DNA of 64,000 nucleotides. It comes from Vreelandella songnenensis (lineage in GTDB: Bacteria > Pseudomonadota > Gammaproteobacteria > Pseudomonadales > Halomonadaceae). Within the stretch, counting starts at the first letter, position 1. Every line of letters starts with the position of its first letter. The stretch covers positions 186,001 through 250,000 of the forward strand of contig NZ_PVTK01000002.1 in assembly GCF_003002925.1 (NCBI RefSeq), given 5' to 3'. The position numbers were made by a program, and so were the translations under genes. Below, piece by piece: positions 37,745-47,052 of this stretch. Under the pieces are notes generated by a model. That model saw only the letters and a list, made by a program, of their open reading frames with translations, was not told the origin of the DNA and did not search any database.

Positions 37745-39439
37745 ATGAGCATCCAAGGCTTCGCTACTTATCTGTTCAAACGGGAGCTGTTGACCTTTGA
37801 TCAGGCAATACAAGCCCAAGCGGACGCTGAAAAGTTAGGCATTTCGCTGTTACGCTATGCGGTTGAGCACGAACTGCTGGATGCCATAACGGCAGCGTCA
37901 GTGGCCGCCGAAGAGTATGGTTTACCACTGATCGATCTGGAAGCGGTAATGCTGGATGCACTTCCGCCGGCCAATGCATTCCCCGGTCATTTACTTAAGT
38001 CGCTTGGCGTATTACCGCTATCACAACAGAACCGGCAACTCAGCGTTGCCATTAGCTGCCCTTCACAGCTGCCCCAGCTTCGGGAACTGGCCTTTGCGGT
38101 TGATGCTGCACGAGTAGAAGGCGTTCTGGCCCCTATCACTCAGCTCGATGAGATGCTGAACAGCTACTTGAGCAACAGCCGCTACTCGTCGCTGGACAAG
38201 ATTTCCGATATTACCATCAGCAGCTTGACGCCCGACAACGAGGATCTTTCGCTTGAAGAGACGCTACAAAATGCCGAAGAAGGCCCGGTCGTCGAGTTCG
38301 TCAACAAGGTCTTGCTGGATGCCATAGACCGCAACGCTTCGGATATTCATTTTGAACCCTACGAGCACCATTACCGAATCCGGTTTCGCATTGACGGCGT
38401 GCTTATCGAGATTGCCAACCCGCCGCTTTCAATGCGCAACCAGATCGCTGCCCGTTTGAAAATAATGGCAAGGCTGGATATATCCGAGCGCCGTCTTCCT
38501 CAGGATGGAGCTATCAAGCTGAAGCTGTCCCACGATCGCGCGCTGGACCTGCGTATCAATTCACTTCCCACCGTTCATGGCGAAAAGATAGTCCTTCGAC
38601 TGCTTGATCCTGCAGCCATTCACGTCGGGATAGAGCAACTGGGGTTCACAAATGGTCAGCAAATACTTTACGAACACGCGCTGAGGCAGCCTCAGGGCAT
38701 GATCCTGGTTACCGGACCGACGGGTAGCGGCAAGACGGTTTCTCTCTATACGGGTATAGGGCTGCTTAATGAGCAGGAGCGTAATATCTGTACTGCTGAA
38801 GATCCCGTGGAGATAAAAGTTGCTGGCATCAACCAGGTAAACGTACTGCCCAAGATCGGACTCGATTTTGCCAACGCGCTGCGGGCCTTTCTGCGTCAGG
38901 ACCCCGACGTCGTCATGATAGGTGAAATACGCGATCTTGAAACAGCGGATATTGCCGTCAAGGCCGCGCAAACCGGTCATCTGGTACTGTCGACTTTACA
39001 TACCAACTCGGCGGCGCAAACGTTGGCGCGTCTTTCGAATATAGGCGTTTCATCGTTCAATATTGCAAGCTCGGTGACTCTTGTCATTGCCCAGCGCCTG
39101 GCCCGTAAGCTATGTGGCGCGTGTAAAACCGCAGCCACCCTTCCTCCTGACGTACTGCGCCATGAAGGGTTCACCGAACAAGAGATCGAGCATGCCGCAC
39201 TGTATCGTCCGGTCGGCTGCAAAAAGTGCACGCACGGATATAAAGGGCGTATCGGTATCTACGAAGTCGTACCTATTTCTGAATCCATGCAAAAGCAGAT
39301 CATGCACAACGAATCAGTCCTCGAGATTGACCGTCAGATAAGAAAAGAGGGGCACCCGAGCCTTCGCCAAAGCGGTTTTCACTACGTGATGCAAGGTTTA
39401 ACCAGCCTGGAAGAGATCAACCGTGTTACCAAGGAGTGA
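37745..39439 (+). CDS. pilB: Type IV pilus assembly ATPase PilB
   Basis: A 564-residue hexameric extension ATPase of the GspE family. After the N-terminal MshEN-type domain, Walker A GPTGSGKT is at about 324-331. The Asp box (DPVEIKV), Walker B (DVVMIGEIRDLETAD) and His box (STLHTNSAA) follow. A tetracysteine zinc site is visible as CGAC and CKKC (positions about 458-500). The ATG lies 265 bases from divergent pilA. pilC begins four bases after its stop. Confidence 0.96.
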   Translation: MSIQGFATYLFKRELLTFDQAIQAQADAEKLGISLLRYAVEHELLDAITAASVAAEEYGLPLIDLEAVMLDALPPANAFPGHLLKSLGVLPLSQQNRQLSVAISCPSQLPQLRELAFAVDAARVEGVLAPITQLDEMLNSYLSNSRYSSLDKISDITISSLTPDNEDLSLEETLQNAEEGPVVEFVNKVLLDAIDRNASDIHFEPYEHHYRIRFRIDGVLIEIANPPLSMRNQIAARLKIMARLDISERRLPQDGAIKLKLSHDRALDLRINSLPTVHGEKIVLRLLDPAAIHVGIEQLGFTNGQQILYEHALRQPQGMILVTGPTGSGKTVSLYTGIGLLNEQERNICTAEDPVEIKVAGINQVNVLPKIGLDFANALRAFLRQDPDVVMIGEIRDLETADIAVKAAQTGHLVLSTLHTNSAAQTLARLSNIGVSSFNIASSVTLVIAQRLARKLCGACKTAATLPPDVLRHEGFTEQEIEHAALYRPVGCKKCTHGYKGRIGIYEVVPISESMQKQIMHNESVLEIDRQIRKEGHPSLRQSGFHYVMQGLTSLEEINRVTKE

Positions 39440-39443
39440 TGCA

Positions 39444-40670
39444 ATGGCCAGGCCTACCCGTAAAACGCGCGCTGCCCGCCTGTATCGCTGGAAATGGTCC
39501 GGCACAGGGCATCAGTCGCGACCGCTGAAAGGTGAAAGCATCGGCCACTGCAAGGCTGATATCATCGTTGAATTAACCAGGCAAAATATTCATGTACGCA
39601 GCATCAGAAAAGCAGGCGGCGTACGTATCCATGGCGCGATCAAACCTGCCGATATCATGCTCTTTTCGCGCCAGATGGCCACGATGATTCAGGCGGGCAT
39701 TCCTTTGCTGCAGTCCCTCAACGTGGTAGCGGAAAGTTTTAAAAAGCCCGCGATGATGATACTTGTAAAAGCATTAGCGGACGATGTGGCCTCCGGCACG
39801 AGCTTTTCTCAAGCATTGCGTCGTTACCCACAGCATTTTGATTCACTATTTATCCATCTGGTAGCAGCTGGCGAGCAGTCAGGAACGCTTGTGAGCATGC
39901 TGGAGAGAAACGCTGCCTATAAGGAAAAGGTGGAGTCGCTCAAGGCGCGGGTCAAAAAAGCCCTCTGGTATCCTGCCTGCGTACTCATTGCTGGTATCGG
40001 AATTACACTGCTGCTGTTGGTAAAGGTGGTGCCCCAGTTTGAAGGCATGTTTCAGAGCTTTGGTGCCGAGCTGCCCGCCCTTACACAGTTAATTGTCGAG
40101 CTGTCTACCTTGACCCAGCAGCTTTGGTTACCGCTTGCAGGCGCTATCTTGGCCGTCATACTGCTCCTCAGATGGGCAGCACAACGCACAGCGCCGCTCG
40201 CTTATCGTCTGGATACCGCCTTGCTTGCACTGCCTGTTATCGGGAATATCGTCAACAAGGCGGCAGTGGCACGCTTTGCCCGTACGCTGGCCACCACGTT
40301 TGCATCGGGCGTTCCACTGGTTGAGGGCCTTGAAACCGCCGCAGGCACGTCAGGCAATAGAGTATACGAGCAGGCGGTACGGCAAATTCGCCAGGAAGTG
40401 GCCACCGGTCAACCACTGCACCTGTCCATGAAGATGACCCACCGGTTTCCACTCTTGACGGTGCAGATGGTCAGTATTGGCGAAGAGGCTGGCGCCCTTG
40501 CTACCATGCTGCGCCGTGTTGCGGAGTATCACGAGGAAGAAGTAGACAACGCGGTGGATGCACTCACTTCCCTGATGGAACCTCTTATCATCATTATCCT
40601 GGGAGTGCTGGTAGGTGGCATTGTCATCGCCATGTATCTGCCCATTTTTGATTTAGGCACGGTTATTTAA
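39444..40670 (+). CDS. pilC: Type IV pilus inner-membrane platform protein PilC
   Basis: A 408-residue GspF/PilC protein with two homologous cytoplasmic domains (QMATMIQAGIPLLQSLNVV and the second RTLATTFASGVPLVEGL) and three transmembrane helices, near 175-200, 225-245 and at the C terminus (LIIIILGVLVGGIVIAMYLP). It forms the platform over which PilB adds pilin subunits. The start at 39444 has AAGGAGTGATGC; an in-frame ATG at 39423 would overlap pilB and lacks a site. Confidence 0.95.
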   Translation: MARPTRKTRAARLYRWKWSGTGHQSRPLKGESIGHCKADIIVELTRQNIHVRSIRKAGGVRIHGAIKPADIMLFSRQMATMIQAGIPLLQSLNVVAESFKKPAMMILVKALADDVASGTSFSQALRRYPQHFDSLFIHLVAAGEQSGTLVSMLERNAAYKEKVESLKARVKKALWYPACVLIAGIGITLLLLVKVVPQFEGMFQSFGAELPALTQLIVELSTLTQQLWLPLAGAILAVILLLRWAAQRTAPLAYRLDTALLALPVIGNIVNKAAVARFARTLATTFASGVPLVEGLETAAGTSGNRVYEQAVRQIRQEVATGQPLHLSMKMTHRFPLLTVQMVSIGEEAGALATMLRRVAEYHEEEVDNAVDALTSLMEPLIIIILGVLVGGIVIAMYLPIFDLGTVI

Positions 40671-40682
40671 TAAGGGAGCAGC

Positions 40683-41528
40683 ATGCGCCTACCGCCTCTT
40701 GAGGTGACTATCCTCATTTTCATGCTGGGCATTTGCCTGGGCAGTTTTCTAAACGTCGTCATTACTCGTCTTCCTGTGATGCTGATGAATCAGTGGCGCT
40801 CAGAAGCGCGCAGTGCGCTGGAGCTAGCCCATGAGCAGCCACCCCGGTTCAATCTGGCGTTACCGCACTCACTCTGCCCCCGCTGCGAACATCCCATTGC
40901 CTGGCACGATAACCTGCCCCTGATCGGCTGGATCAAACGTCGTGGGCGGTGCGCCCACTGTCAGGGGAGAATCAGCCTGCAATATCCGCTGATTGAACTT
41001 AGCGGCGGCTTATTGGCCCTGGCCGTTTTGCTACTTCATGGGCTCAGCACGACAAGCCTTTTTATCTACGGCGCCTGTCTGGCACTTCTCGCCCTGGCGG
41101 TTATCGATTTCCGAACCTACCTTCTGCCAGATATTCTTACGCTCCCTCTCTTGTGGGCCGGCCTGCTCTACCACTTGCTGTTTCAGCCTTACATGCTATC
41201 TAGTGCAGTCATTGGCGCAATGGGGGGTTACCTGGTGCTCTGGAGCTTCTTCTGGCTATTCAAGCTGATAACCGGAAAGGAGGGCATGGGGTATGGGGAC
41301 TTCAAGCTTTTGGCGGCCCTGGGCGCGTGGCTTGGGTGGAGCCTCCTTCCGCTGCTGCTGATTCTCTCGGCGGGTCTTGGCGCAATCATTGGCATCATTG
41401 CACAGGCCCTTCATCCGCATTTACGCGGCACTCCCCTTCCCTTTGGGCCATTTCTGGCGATCGCAGGCTGGATATGTTTGCTGGTGGGTAACGAGCTGCT
41501 GGCGCTTTATGTCTCATTTGCGGCCTAG
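40683..41528 (+). CDS. pilD: Prepilin peptidase / N-methyltransferase PilD
   Basis: A 281-residue polytopic membrane aspartyl protease that cuts the leader of PilA and N-methylates the new terminus. The zinc-binding CPRC and CAHC pairs lie in the cytoplasmic loop near 67-98. The catalytic aspartates are in IDFRTYLLPD and GMGYGDFKLL (GxGD). It has about eight hydrophobic helices. It starts 12 bases after pilC, with AAGGGAGCAGC as ribosome site. Confidence 0.95.
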   Translation: MRLPPLEVTILIFMLGICLGSFLNVVITRLPVMLMNQWRSEARSALELAHEQPPRFNLALPHSLCPRCEHPIAWHDNLPLIGWIKRRGRCAHCQGRISLQYPLIELSGGLLALAVLLLHGLSTTSLFIYGACLALLALAVIDFRTYLLPDILTLPLLWAGLLYHLLFQPYMLSSAVIGAMGGYLVLWSFFWLFKLITGKEGMGYGDFKLLAALGAWLGWSLLPLLLILSAGLGAIIGIIAQALHPHLRGTPLPFGPFLAIAGWICLLVGNELLALYVSFAA

Positions 41529-41638
41529 CGAATGCATTCTCGCCAATGCCCCTTATACACACTCACCCGCTGGCAAGTACCGACTTTTAAGAGGAAAGCG
41601 CGTAAAATAGTCGATTCTAGCAAGTATCAAGGATAGCT

Positions 41639-42229
41639 ATGATCATTGGCTTAACCGGTGGTATCGGCTCAGGTAAATCAACGGTTGCCAGCACCTTCGA
41701 AGCGCTGGGCGCCGGCTGGGTGGATGCCGATCACGTAGCGCGCGAGATAGTACAGCCCGGAGAGCCCGCGCTGGCTCTGATCATCGACTACTTTGGTGAA
41801 AACATTGCAAAACCGGATGGCACGCTTGATAGGGCCGCCTTGCGGGAGCGCGTATTTTCAGATTCTGCCCAACGTCTGTGGCTCGAGTCAGTAACGCATC
41901 CTCGAATAAGAGAGCGTTTGACGGACCAGCTTGCGGCTTTATCCAGGCGCGCGCCCTATGTTCTGCTTGTTTCACCGTTACTGTTCGAATCCGGCCAGGA
42001 TGCGCTTGTCGAGCGTACATTGGTCGTGGATGTACCCACTGAGCTTCAGCTATCGCGCACACTGGCACGTGATGGCGTCAGCGAAGAACAGGTACACGCC
42101 ATTCTGGCCGCTCAATTACCGCGGGAACAGCGGCTGGCAAAAGCCGATGACGTAGTAGATAACAGCGGCGATCAGGCTCATATGCGACGCCAGGTCGAAC
42201 GGCTGGACAGCTTTTATCGTACGCTCTGA
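41639..42229 (+). CDS. coaE: Dephospho-CoA kinase
   Basis: A 196-residue P-loop kinase performing the last step of coenzyme A synthesis. [13 protein letters not shown] at residues 4-16 is the ATP loop; [13 protein letters not shown] and HPRIRERL are conserved; VSPLLFESG and VDVPTELQL complete the family pattern. It lies 110 bases after pilD and 26 before yacG, in the pilD-coaE-yacG order conserved in gammaproteobacteria. Confidence 0.96.
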   Translation: MIIGLTGGIGSGKSTVASTFEALGAGWVDADHVAREIVQPGEPALALIIDYFGENIAKPDGTLDRAALRERVFSDSAQRLWLESVTHPRIRERLTDQLAALSRRAPYVLLVSPLLFESGQDALVERTLVVDVPTELQLSRTLARDGVSEEQVHAILAAQLPREQRLAKADDVVDNSGDQAHMRRQVERLDSFYRTL

Positions 42230-42255
42230 ATTTTACTATTTATCCAGGATTTTTT

Positions 42256-42489
42256 ATGTCTCACCCTGCTAATGACGCTCCCCTTGAAGTCAATTGCCCA
42301 CAATGCGGAACAACGGTTGCATGGGCACCTGAAAGCACTTACCGCCCTTTTTGCAGCAAGCGCTGTCAACTGATCGACTTTGGTGCCTGGGCGGAAGAGT
42401 CTCACCGCATTGCTGGTGAATCGGCCATGGATGAAGCCGATCTGGAAACCTTGCTGGCTCAAGCCGACAAGGATGCCCCCCTCTCCTAA
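42256..42489 (+). CDS. yacG: DNA gyrase inhibitor / zinc-finger protein YacG
   Basis: A 77-residue zinc protein. The four ligands are in CPQCG and in [17 protein letters not shown]. In E. coli YacG binds GyrB and blocks gyrase DNA binding. It is followed 15 bases later by the Tus-like gene, so both likely share a transcript with coaE. The distal GyrA/GyrB targets are elsewhere (gyrA at 52.2 kb). Confidence 0.94.
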   Translation: MSHPANDAPLEVNCPQCGTTVAWAPESTYRPFCSKRCQLIDFGAWAEESHRIAGESAMDEADLETLLAQADKDAPLS

Positions 42490-42504
42490 ACAGCGGATAT
42501 CCCT

Positions 42505-43383
42505 ATGCCCGATACCGATGTGACGGCTTATCGTTTGCTGCATGAACTAGATGAACGCTTTGATCGTCTCGTTGAAGCCATTGAAGTCGCGCTGACTATC
42601 TACGAACAGCAAACGCTTCCTACCTGGGCTTTCCACCAGCCGGCCATCGAAGCCGGCTGGCTAAGACATGCACTGCTTGATATGTGGCACCAGGAAGGCC
42701 AGGACGGGCGTGAAACGCGCAATTACATCGGTGTTGTGGCGGCTAATCAAACGCTGTTAGAGGCGATCGGGGCTATCAACGAGGCGAAAGCGAACATAAG
42801 CGAGCTGTTGCAGAAAATAAAAAACCTTTCGCCTAAGGCGTTTGGAGAAATCAAACAGCGCCTGCCTAAACGTCACCCTTACGTTGACGACGTATTACGT
42901 CAAAGCGGGTTTGCCAGGCTTCATCTGAAACAGTGCTGGCGGCAAATACCCGTCGCTGAAGCGCCTGTCTCGCGAATACGTCTTGCCTGGTACAGCAGCG
43001 GTCGCTCGATCAAACGCTTGAGCGTTCAGGAGGCCGAAAGGAAACTGATGGACCTGGATACCGAGGCCGCGCATGTACGCATTCAGCTACGCAAATTGGC
43101 GGGGTTACCTAGCGGCGAAGTGCTGGCTCAGGTACAAGCCCAGGCACCATTGATGCGAGCCAACCTGTTTTTTACCGAACCCTTGGCAGATGGTCATACA
43201 AGACGCGCATTCAATATTGCCATGCCGCTATTTGTACCGGCTCCTGAACAGCGCCTTCCGCATATGAACCTGCCACCGTTGCACCCACCTACCCAGCGCA
43301 CGCGGGCCAGAAGGCGCGATGAAAAGCTTGAGCAGGAACCCTTCCTACCCAGCTTGCGTATCTATCGCTATAAAGATGCTTGA
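42505..43383 (+). CDS. tus: Tus-family replication terminus site-binding protein
   Basis: A 292-residue protein that resembles E. coli Tus (309 residues) in layout. SRIRLAWYSSGRSIKRLSVQEAERKL (key part RIRLAWYSSGRSIKRLSVQE) aligns with the Tus stretch around LRFGWANKHIIKNLHRDE, and FLPSLRIYRYKDA matches the C-terminal LIIPRLHLYVAD. The N-terminal third is helical, and basic residues abound (RTRARRRDEK). Tus binds Ter sites and stops replication forks from one side. No Ter-like site was spotted nearby. It follows yacG by 15 bases. Identification is by eye, without alignment. Confidence 0.72.
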   Translation: MPDTDVTAYRLLHELDERFDRLVEAIEVALTIYEQQTLPTWAFHQPAIEAGWLRHALLDMWHQEGQDGRETRNYIGVVAANQTLLEAIGAINEAKANISELLQKIKNLSPKAFGEIKQRLPKRHPYVDDVLRQSGFARLHLKQCWRQIPVAEAPVSRIRLAWYSSGRSIKRLSVQEAERKLMDLDTEAAHVRIQLRKLAGLPSGEVLAQVQAQAPLMRANLFFTEPLADGHTRRAFNIAMPLFVPAPEQRLPHMNLPPLHPPTQRTRARRRDEKLEQEPFLPSLRIYRYKDA

Positions 43384-43387
43384 TTTT

Positions 43388-43726
43388 TTAAATCTCGGTT
43401 ATATCCGGAGACCTGTTTTCTGGCCACAGACCAAACGTCACCAGCGTAGACACAAGAGTACTCAAGGCCGTCTCTGACTGGCCATACTCACTCATCAACT
43501 CTTTCAAGCGAGCTTCAAACAGGCGAGCACGCTCTTCCAGACGTTCAGTGGCATCATCCTCTTCAAGCGCTGCCAATGAGCGTACCGGTGGGCCGGTTGG
43601 AATATCAAAGTCGCTGTTGGGGTCTTCTAACTGACGTAATGCTTGGGCAAACGCATCATCCAATTCACGAAACTTGCGCAGTTTCTCACGCTCGTCCAAC
43701 TGTTTTGGAGCTTTGTGATATTTCAT
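43388..43726 (-). CDS. Small coiled-coil protein, possibly MvaT-related oligomerisation domain
   Basis: A 112-residue protein of two charged helical regions (residues 10-35 and 55-95). Residues 69-82 (LFEARLKELMSEYG) match the MvaT oligomerisation stretch at residues 35-48 of the nearby mvaT product in at least seven positions (F, A, L, L, M, E, G). The C-terminal DNA-binding domain of MvaT, with its RGGN loop, is absent and is replaced by a short tail (FGLWPENRSP). It could be a truncated antagonist or an unrelated coiled coil. No ribosome site is obvious at the ATG. It ends five bases from the Tus-like gene on the other strand. Confidence 0.55.
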   Translation of the reverse strand: MKYHKAPKQLDEREKLRKFRELDDAFAQALRQLEDPNSDFDIPTGPPVRSLAALEEDDATERLEERARLFEARLKELMSEYGQSETALSTLVSTLVTFGLWPENRSPDITEI

Positions 43727-44455
43727 CGATGTTTCATTTACACCTTGCTTGAAATGGTGGAAGCACCTGGTGGGCAGGCATTTCCTGCAGATTGTGCCAA
43801 AACGTATAAACCTTAACGTTCAAGTGCCAGACGCGCGCTGGTGCTGAACACGTGAGTACGCAGCCGATCACTCCGAAAACGCGATCCAAACGGACAGTTG
43901 ATACAGGCTTTAACGCAGAGAGTAGCCAACATGAATAGGGAATCTATAGCCAAATTCTCTCTGGTGCTGATTGGTCCGCGCTTATGACCCACGAAGTAGC
44001 GGATGGGTTCCTGGGACACTCTACGGTTATCCAGCGCTTAGCTACCAATATACGGCATAGAAAACGGTATCTCGAAAGCGCAGTGCAGCCGAATCTGCTT
44101 CACAGGCTAATCACAGCGTAGCATATAAGCGACGCAATGATTCATACGCGGCAGGACAGCCTAACGACCAAGTCATGCAAAACCTAACTTGAGTAAAACC
44201 GTCAGCCGTGAAAATGATCCTATGGAGTCCAGCAGACTGATAAAGGCCTGATTCAGGATTATACCTTGAAAATAATAGTGAAACGTAACAATTCATTCTA
44301 CTGCGCATCGCTCAGACCAAACACGCGGCAATGAACCAGTAACCACGCAACAAAGGTCAGGACGCGCGAGCAGCCGCCAGGCGTGCCAGAAAAGGCTTGG
44401 GATAATATCCTACGGCAAGCGAATCACCAGAGAAACAAGCGCTGCGTATTGAACC
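43727..44455. other. Gene-free stretch between the coiled-coil gene and mvaT
   Basis: About 730 bases with no convincing gene. Short frames on the minus strand at 43813-44019 and 44111-44308 lack ribosome sites and have an unnatural composition (many Cys, Ser and Arg). The sequence is less GC-rich than its surroundings. A degraded gene, an unrecognised RNA, or a silenced spacer is possible. Confidence 0.5.
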
Positions 44456-44487
44456 AAAAAAAACGGCACTTCCAATAAGAAGTGCCG
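44456..44487 (-). terminator. Intrinsic terminator after mvaT
   Basis: A nine-bp stem (44464-44472 with 44479-44487), six-base loop and, on the minus strand, a run of eight Ts (44463-44456), starting 11 bases after the mvaT stop. Confidence 0.92.
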
Positions 44488-44497
44488 ATAGTCGACC

Positions 44498-44875
44498 TTA
44501 GTCTTCCATGCTTTCCAGCCAGGACTCGACGGTTTCATCGCCGTATTCGTCTTTCCAGCTACGCAGGCCCTTATGATTGCCACCACGGGTTTCGATGACT
44601 TCACCCGTCTTGGGGTTTTTATAAACCTTCAGGCGACGCTTACGGCGATTGGTAGTGCTAGCCGCAGGTGCTTTAACACTACGCTGATCGTTTGACGGGT
44701 CCAGCAGTGCGATCACATCTGCAGGGCGCTTGCCAAACTCATTCATCAGAGCTTCAAGTTTAGCCTTGAACTCCAACTCACTTTTTAAACGCTGATCGCC
44801 TTCAAGACGCTGTAAATCTTCTTGAAGCTGCTTAAGCTGCTGCTCTTTTTGAATATATTCATTGAGAAGTGACAT
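44498..44875 (-). CDS. mvaT: MvaT-type H-NS-like nucleoid protein
   Basis: A 125-residue xenogeneic silencer of the MvaT/MvaU branch. MSLLNEYIQKEQQLKQLQEDL begins the coiled-coil oligomerisation part (in part NEYIQKEQQLKQLQ). ELEFKAKLEALMNEFGK and VIALLDP match Pseudomonas MvaT. The C-terminal domain has KVYKNPKTGEVIETRGGNHK; Arg80, Gly99 and Asn100 coincide with the AT-pincer residues of MvaT. It represses AT-rich, often foreign, DNA. AAGGACTCCCC precedes the ATG. The AT-rich upstream region suggests self-regulation, which is inference. Confidence 0.92.
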   Translation of the reverse strand: MSLLNEYIQKEQQLKQLQEDLQRLEGDQRLKSELEFKAKLEALMNEFGKRPADVIALLDPSNDQRSVKAPAASTTNRRKRRLKVYKNPKTGEVIETRGGNHKGLRSWKDEYGDETVESWLESMED

Positions 44876-45133
44876 GGGGAGTCCTTTTACTTCGGGTTTA
44901 TCTACTAGACATCAAATTAGCCAACGCGAGTTATCAAACTGACCAATACAATATCCATTAGTTCAGGATGCGTTGCCATTATTGCTTTAAAAACTCTAAT
45001 TGACAATAGTCTAGCGTGGTTTCATTTAATTACTAATAATTTTTAAGCGCTTAATTCAAATTTAAAAAAGTGGAAAACCCGATTAGCATTAGATGCAATG
45101 TATCGAAGCGATTAAAAAAATTGTTAGTTAAGG
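44876..45133. other. AT-rich upstream region of mvaT
   Basis: The 314 bases between mvaT and rpsA contain no gene. Apart from the rpsA terminator at the right end, they are markedly AT-rich (for example TAATTACTAATAATTTTTAA near 45027-45046). It must hold the mvaT promoter, and the composition is what MvaT/H-NS proteins bind. Confidence 0.6.
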
Positions 45134-45167
45134 ACAAAAAAAAGCGCCGCCCGTTAGGGCGGCGCTT
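45134..45167 (-). terminator. Intrinsic terminator after rpsA
   Basis: An 11-bp GC-rich stem (45142-45152 with 45157-45167), loop GTTA, and a run of eight Ts on the minus strand. It ends the long gyrA-to-rpsA transcript, 23 bases after the rpsA stop. Confidence 0.95.
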
Positions 45168-45189
45168 GATGAAACCAGCGACTAAAAAA

Positions 45190-46869
45190 TTAGTCTTGGC
45201 CCATCTGCTGCTTGATCAGATCACCGATGGTAGTCGGGCCGCCCGCTGTTTCGGGCTCCTGGTCGCGCAACTTCTTCAGATTCTGACGAGTATCGTCTTG
45301 CTCTTTCGCCTTGATGGAAAGATTGATCTGACGGCTCTTACGGTCAACGCTTACGATGCGTGCTTCAACGCTATCGCCTTCGTTGAGTACGTTACGAGCG
45401 TCTTCAATGCGGTCAGCGCTGATTTCTGACGCTTTAAGAATCGCAATAACGTCAGTTGCCAGCTCAACCTGAGCTTCTTTCGCATCAACTTCAATGATGC
45501 GACCGGTAACGATGCTGCCCTTGTCATTTACAGACAGGTATTCAGCAACCGGGTCGGAATCCATCTGCTTGATGCCCAGCGAGATGCGCTCACGCTCAGG
45601 ATCAATGGAGAGGATAACCGCTTCGGCTTCGTCGCCTTTCTTGAAGTTGCGAACGGCTTCTTCGCCAGTCTCTGTCCAAGAGATGTCGGACAGGTGAACC
45701 AGGCCATCGATGCCGCCTTCAAGGCCGATGAAGATACCGAAGTCAGTGATTGACTTGATGGTACCTGAAACGCGGTCGCCCTTGTTGTATTCAGCGTTGA
45801 AGGTTTCCCACGGGTTAGCAGTACACTGCTTGATACCCAGAGAAATACGACGACGCTCTTCATCGATATCCAGCACCATGACGTCAACATCGTCGCCCAC
45901 CTGGACAACTTTAGACGGGTGGATATTCTTGTTGGTCCAGTCCATTTCAGAAACGTGAACCAGGCCTTCGACGCCTTCCTCAAGCTCAGCAAAGCAGCCG
46001 TAGTCAGTCAGGTTAGTGACGACTGCGTGTACTTTCATGCCTTCCGGGTAGCGCTCTTTGATGTTGACCCACGGATCTTCGCCCAGCTGCTTCAGACCCA
46101 GCGATACGCGGTTGCGCTCACGGTCGAACTTCAGCACTTTGACGTTGATCTCGTCGCCAACGGCTACGATTTCGGAAGGATGCTTGATGCGCTTCCAAGC
46201 CATGTCAGTGATGTGCAGCAGGCCGTCAACACCACCCAGGTCTACGAAAGCGCCGTAGTCTGTCAGGTTCTTAACGATACCCTTGATCTGCTGGCCTTCT
46301 TGCAGAGTTGCCAGCAGCGCTTCGCGCTCGGCACTGTTCTCTGCTTCCAGAACCGCACGACGTGAAACTACAACGTTGTTGCGCTTCGGATCGAGCTTGA
46401 TGACTTTGAAGTCCAGCTCTTTGTTTTCCAGGTGCGCAGTATCGCGAACCGGACGAACATCAACCAGAGAACCCGGCAGGAACGCACGGATAGAGTCAAC
46501 TTCGACAGTGAAGCCGCCTTTGACCTTACCGTTGATAACGCCCTTGATGATTTCGTCTTTCTCGAAGGCTGCTTCAAGAATCTTCCAAGCTTCAGCGCGC
46601 TTGGCTTTTTCACGAGACAGACGAGTCTCACCGAAACCGTCTTCAACCGCTTCAAGTGCAACGTGAACGTCATCGCCGATGGCAATGTTCAGTTCGCCGT
46701 TCTCGTCACGGAATTGAGAGGCCGGGATTTGACCTTCAGATTTCAGGCCAGCGTTGACAGTAACCCAGTCACCGTCAATGTCGACAACTTGAGCCGCAAC
46801 AATAGCGCCCGGCTCCATGTTGATGTCGTTAAGAGACTGTTCAAACAGCTCAGCAAAGCTTTCGCTCAT
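45190..46869 (-). CDS. rpsA: 30S ribosomal protein S1
   Basis: S1 (559 residues, E. coli 557) helps the 30S subunit bind and unfold mRNA leaders. Six S1 OB-fold repeats are visible; typical units are [25 protein letters not shown] (in part [17 protein letters not shown]), [20 protein letters not shown] and [20 protein letters not shown]. It is the last gene of the minus-strand cluster, 183 bases downstream of cmk, an order conserved in gammaproteobacteria. The intervening leader has hairpins that suggest autogenous control. Confidence 0.98.
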   Translation of the reverse strand: MSESFAELFEQSLNDINMEPGAIVAAQVVDIDGDWVTVNAGLKSEGQIPASQFRDENGELNIAIGDDVHVALEAVEDGFGETRLSREKAKRAEAWKILEAAFEKDEIIKGVINGKVKGGFTVEVDSIRAFLPGSLVDVRPVRDTAHLENKELDFKVIKLDPKRNNVVVSRRAVLEAENSAEREALLATLQEGQQIKGIVKNLTDYGAFVDLGGVDGLLHITDMAWKRIKHPSEIVAVGDEINVKVLKFDRERNRVSLGLKQLGEDPWVNIKERYPEGMKVHAVVTNLTDYGCFAELEEGVEGLVHVSEMDWTNKNIHPSKVVQVGDDVDVMVLDIDEERRRISLGIKQCTANPWETFNAEYNKGDRVSGTIKSITDFGIFIGLEGGIDGLVHLSDISWTETGEEAVRNFKKGDEAEAVILSIDPERERISLGIKQMDSDPVAEYLSVNDKGSIVTGRIIEVDAKEAQVELATDVIAILKASEISADRIEDARNVLNEGDSVEARIVSVDRKSRQINLSIKAKEQDDTRQNLKKLRDQEPETAGGPTTIGDLIKQQMGQD

Positions 46870-46878
46870 GGTGTTCCT

Positions 46879-46933
46879 ACGTAATTACGTTGTTGAGGCA
46901 TAAATGCCTTCTCCGCACCACCAGCGAGTGCGG
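46879..46933 (-). promoter_or_regulatory. Structured rpsA leader with three hairpins
   Basis: Three inverted repeats lie just before the rpsA ATG: a perfect 12-base palindrome at 46879-46890 beside the AGGA site, a six-bp hairpin at 46896-46909, and a six-bp hairpin at 46913-46933. E. coli rpsA also has a three-hairpin leader that makes translation efficient and subject to repression by S1 itself. Confidence 0.6.
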
Positions 46934-47052
46934 GCCTAATGTAACTCTGCCTTTGAGGACGTTAGCGCTGGTTAAACCTGACCGGGCTCACCGATGTGAG
47001 TTACCTGCCCTGCCACGTTGTGACGCCGCATCAAAAGCGCCGCAAGGGAGAA

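Noticed and set aside
43813..44308. Two minus-strand frames of 68 and 65 codons in the gene-free region
   Set aside because: No ribosome sites, odd composition and no recognised domain; reported only as part of the gene-free stretch.
42000..44900. Ter-like sites around the Tus-like gene
   Set aside because: No match to the GTTGTAAC core of the E. coli consensus was found by eye; a different recognition sequence remains possible.
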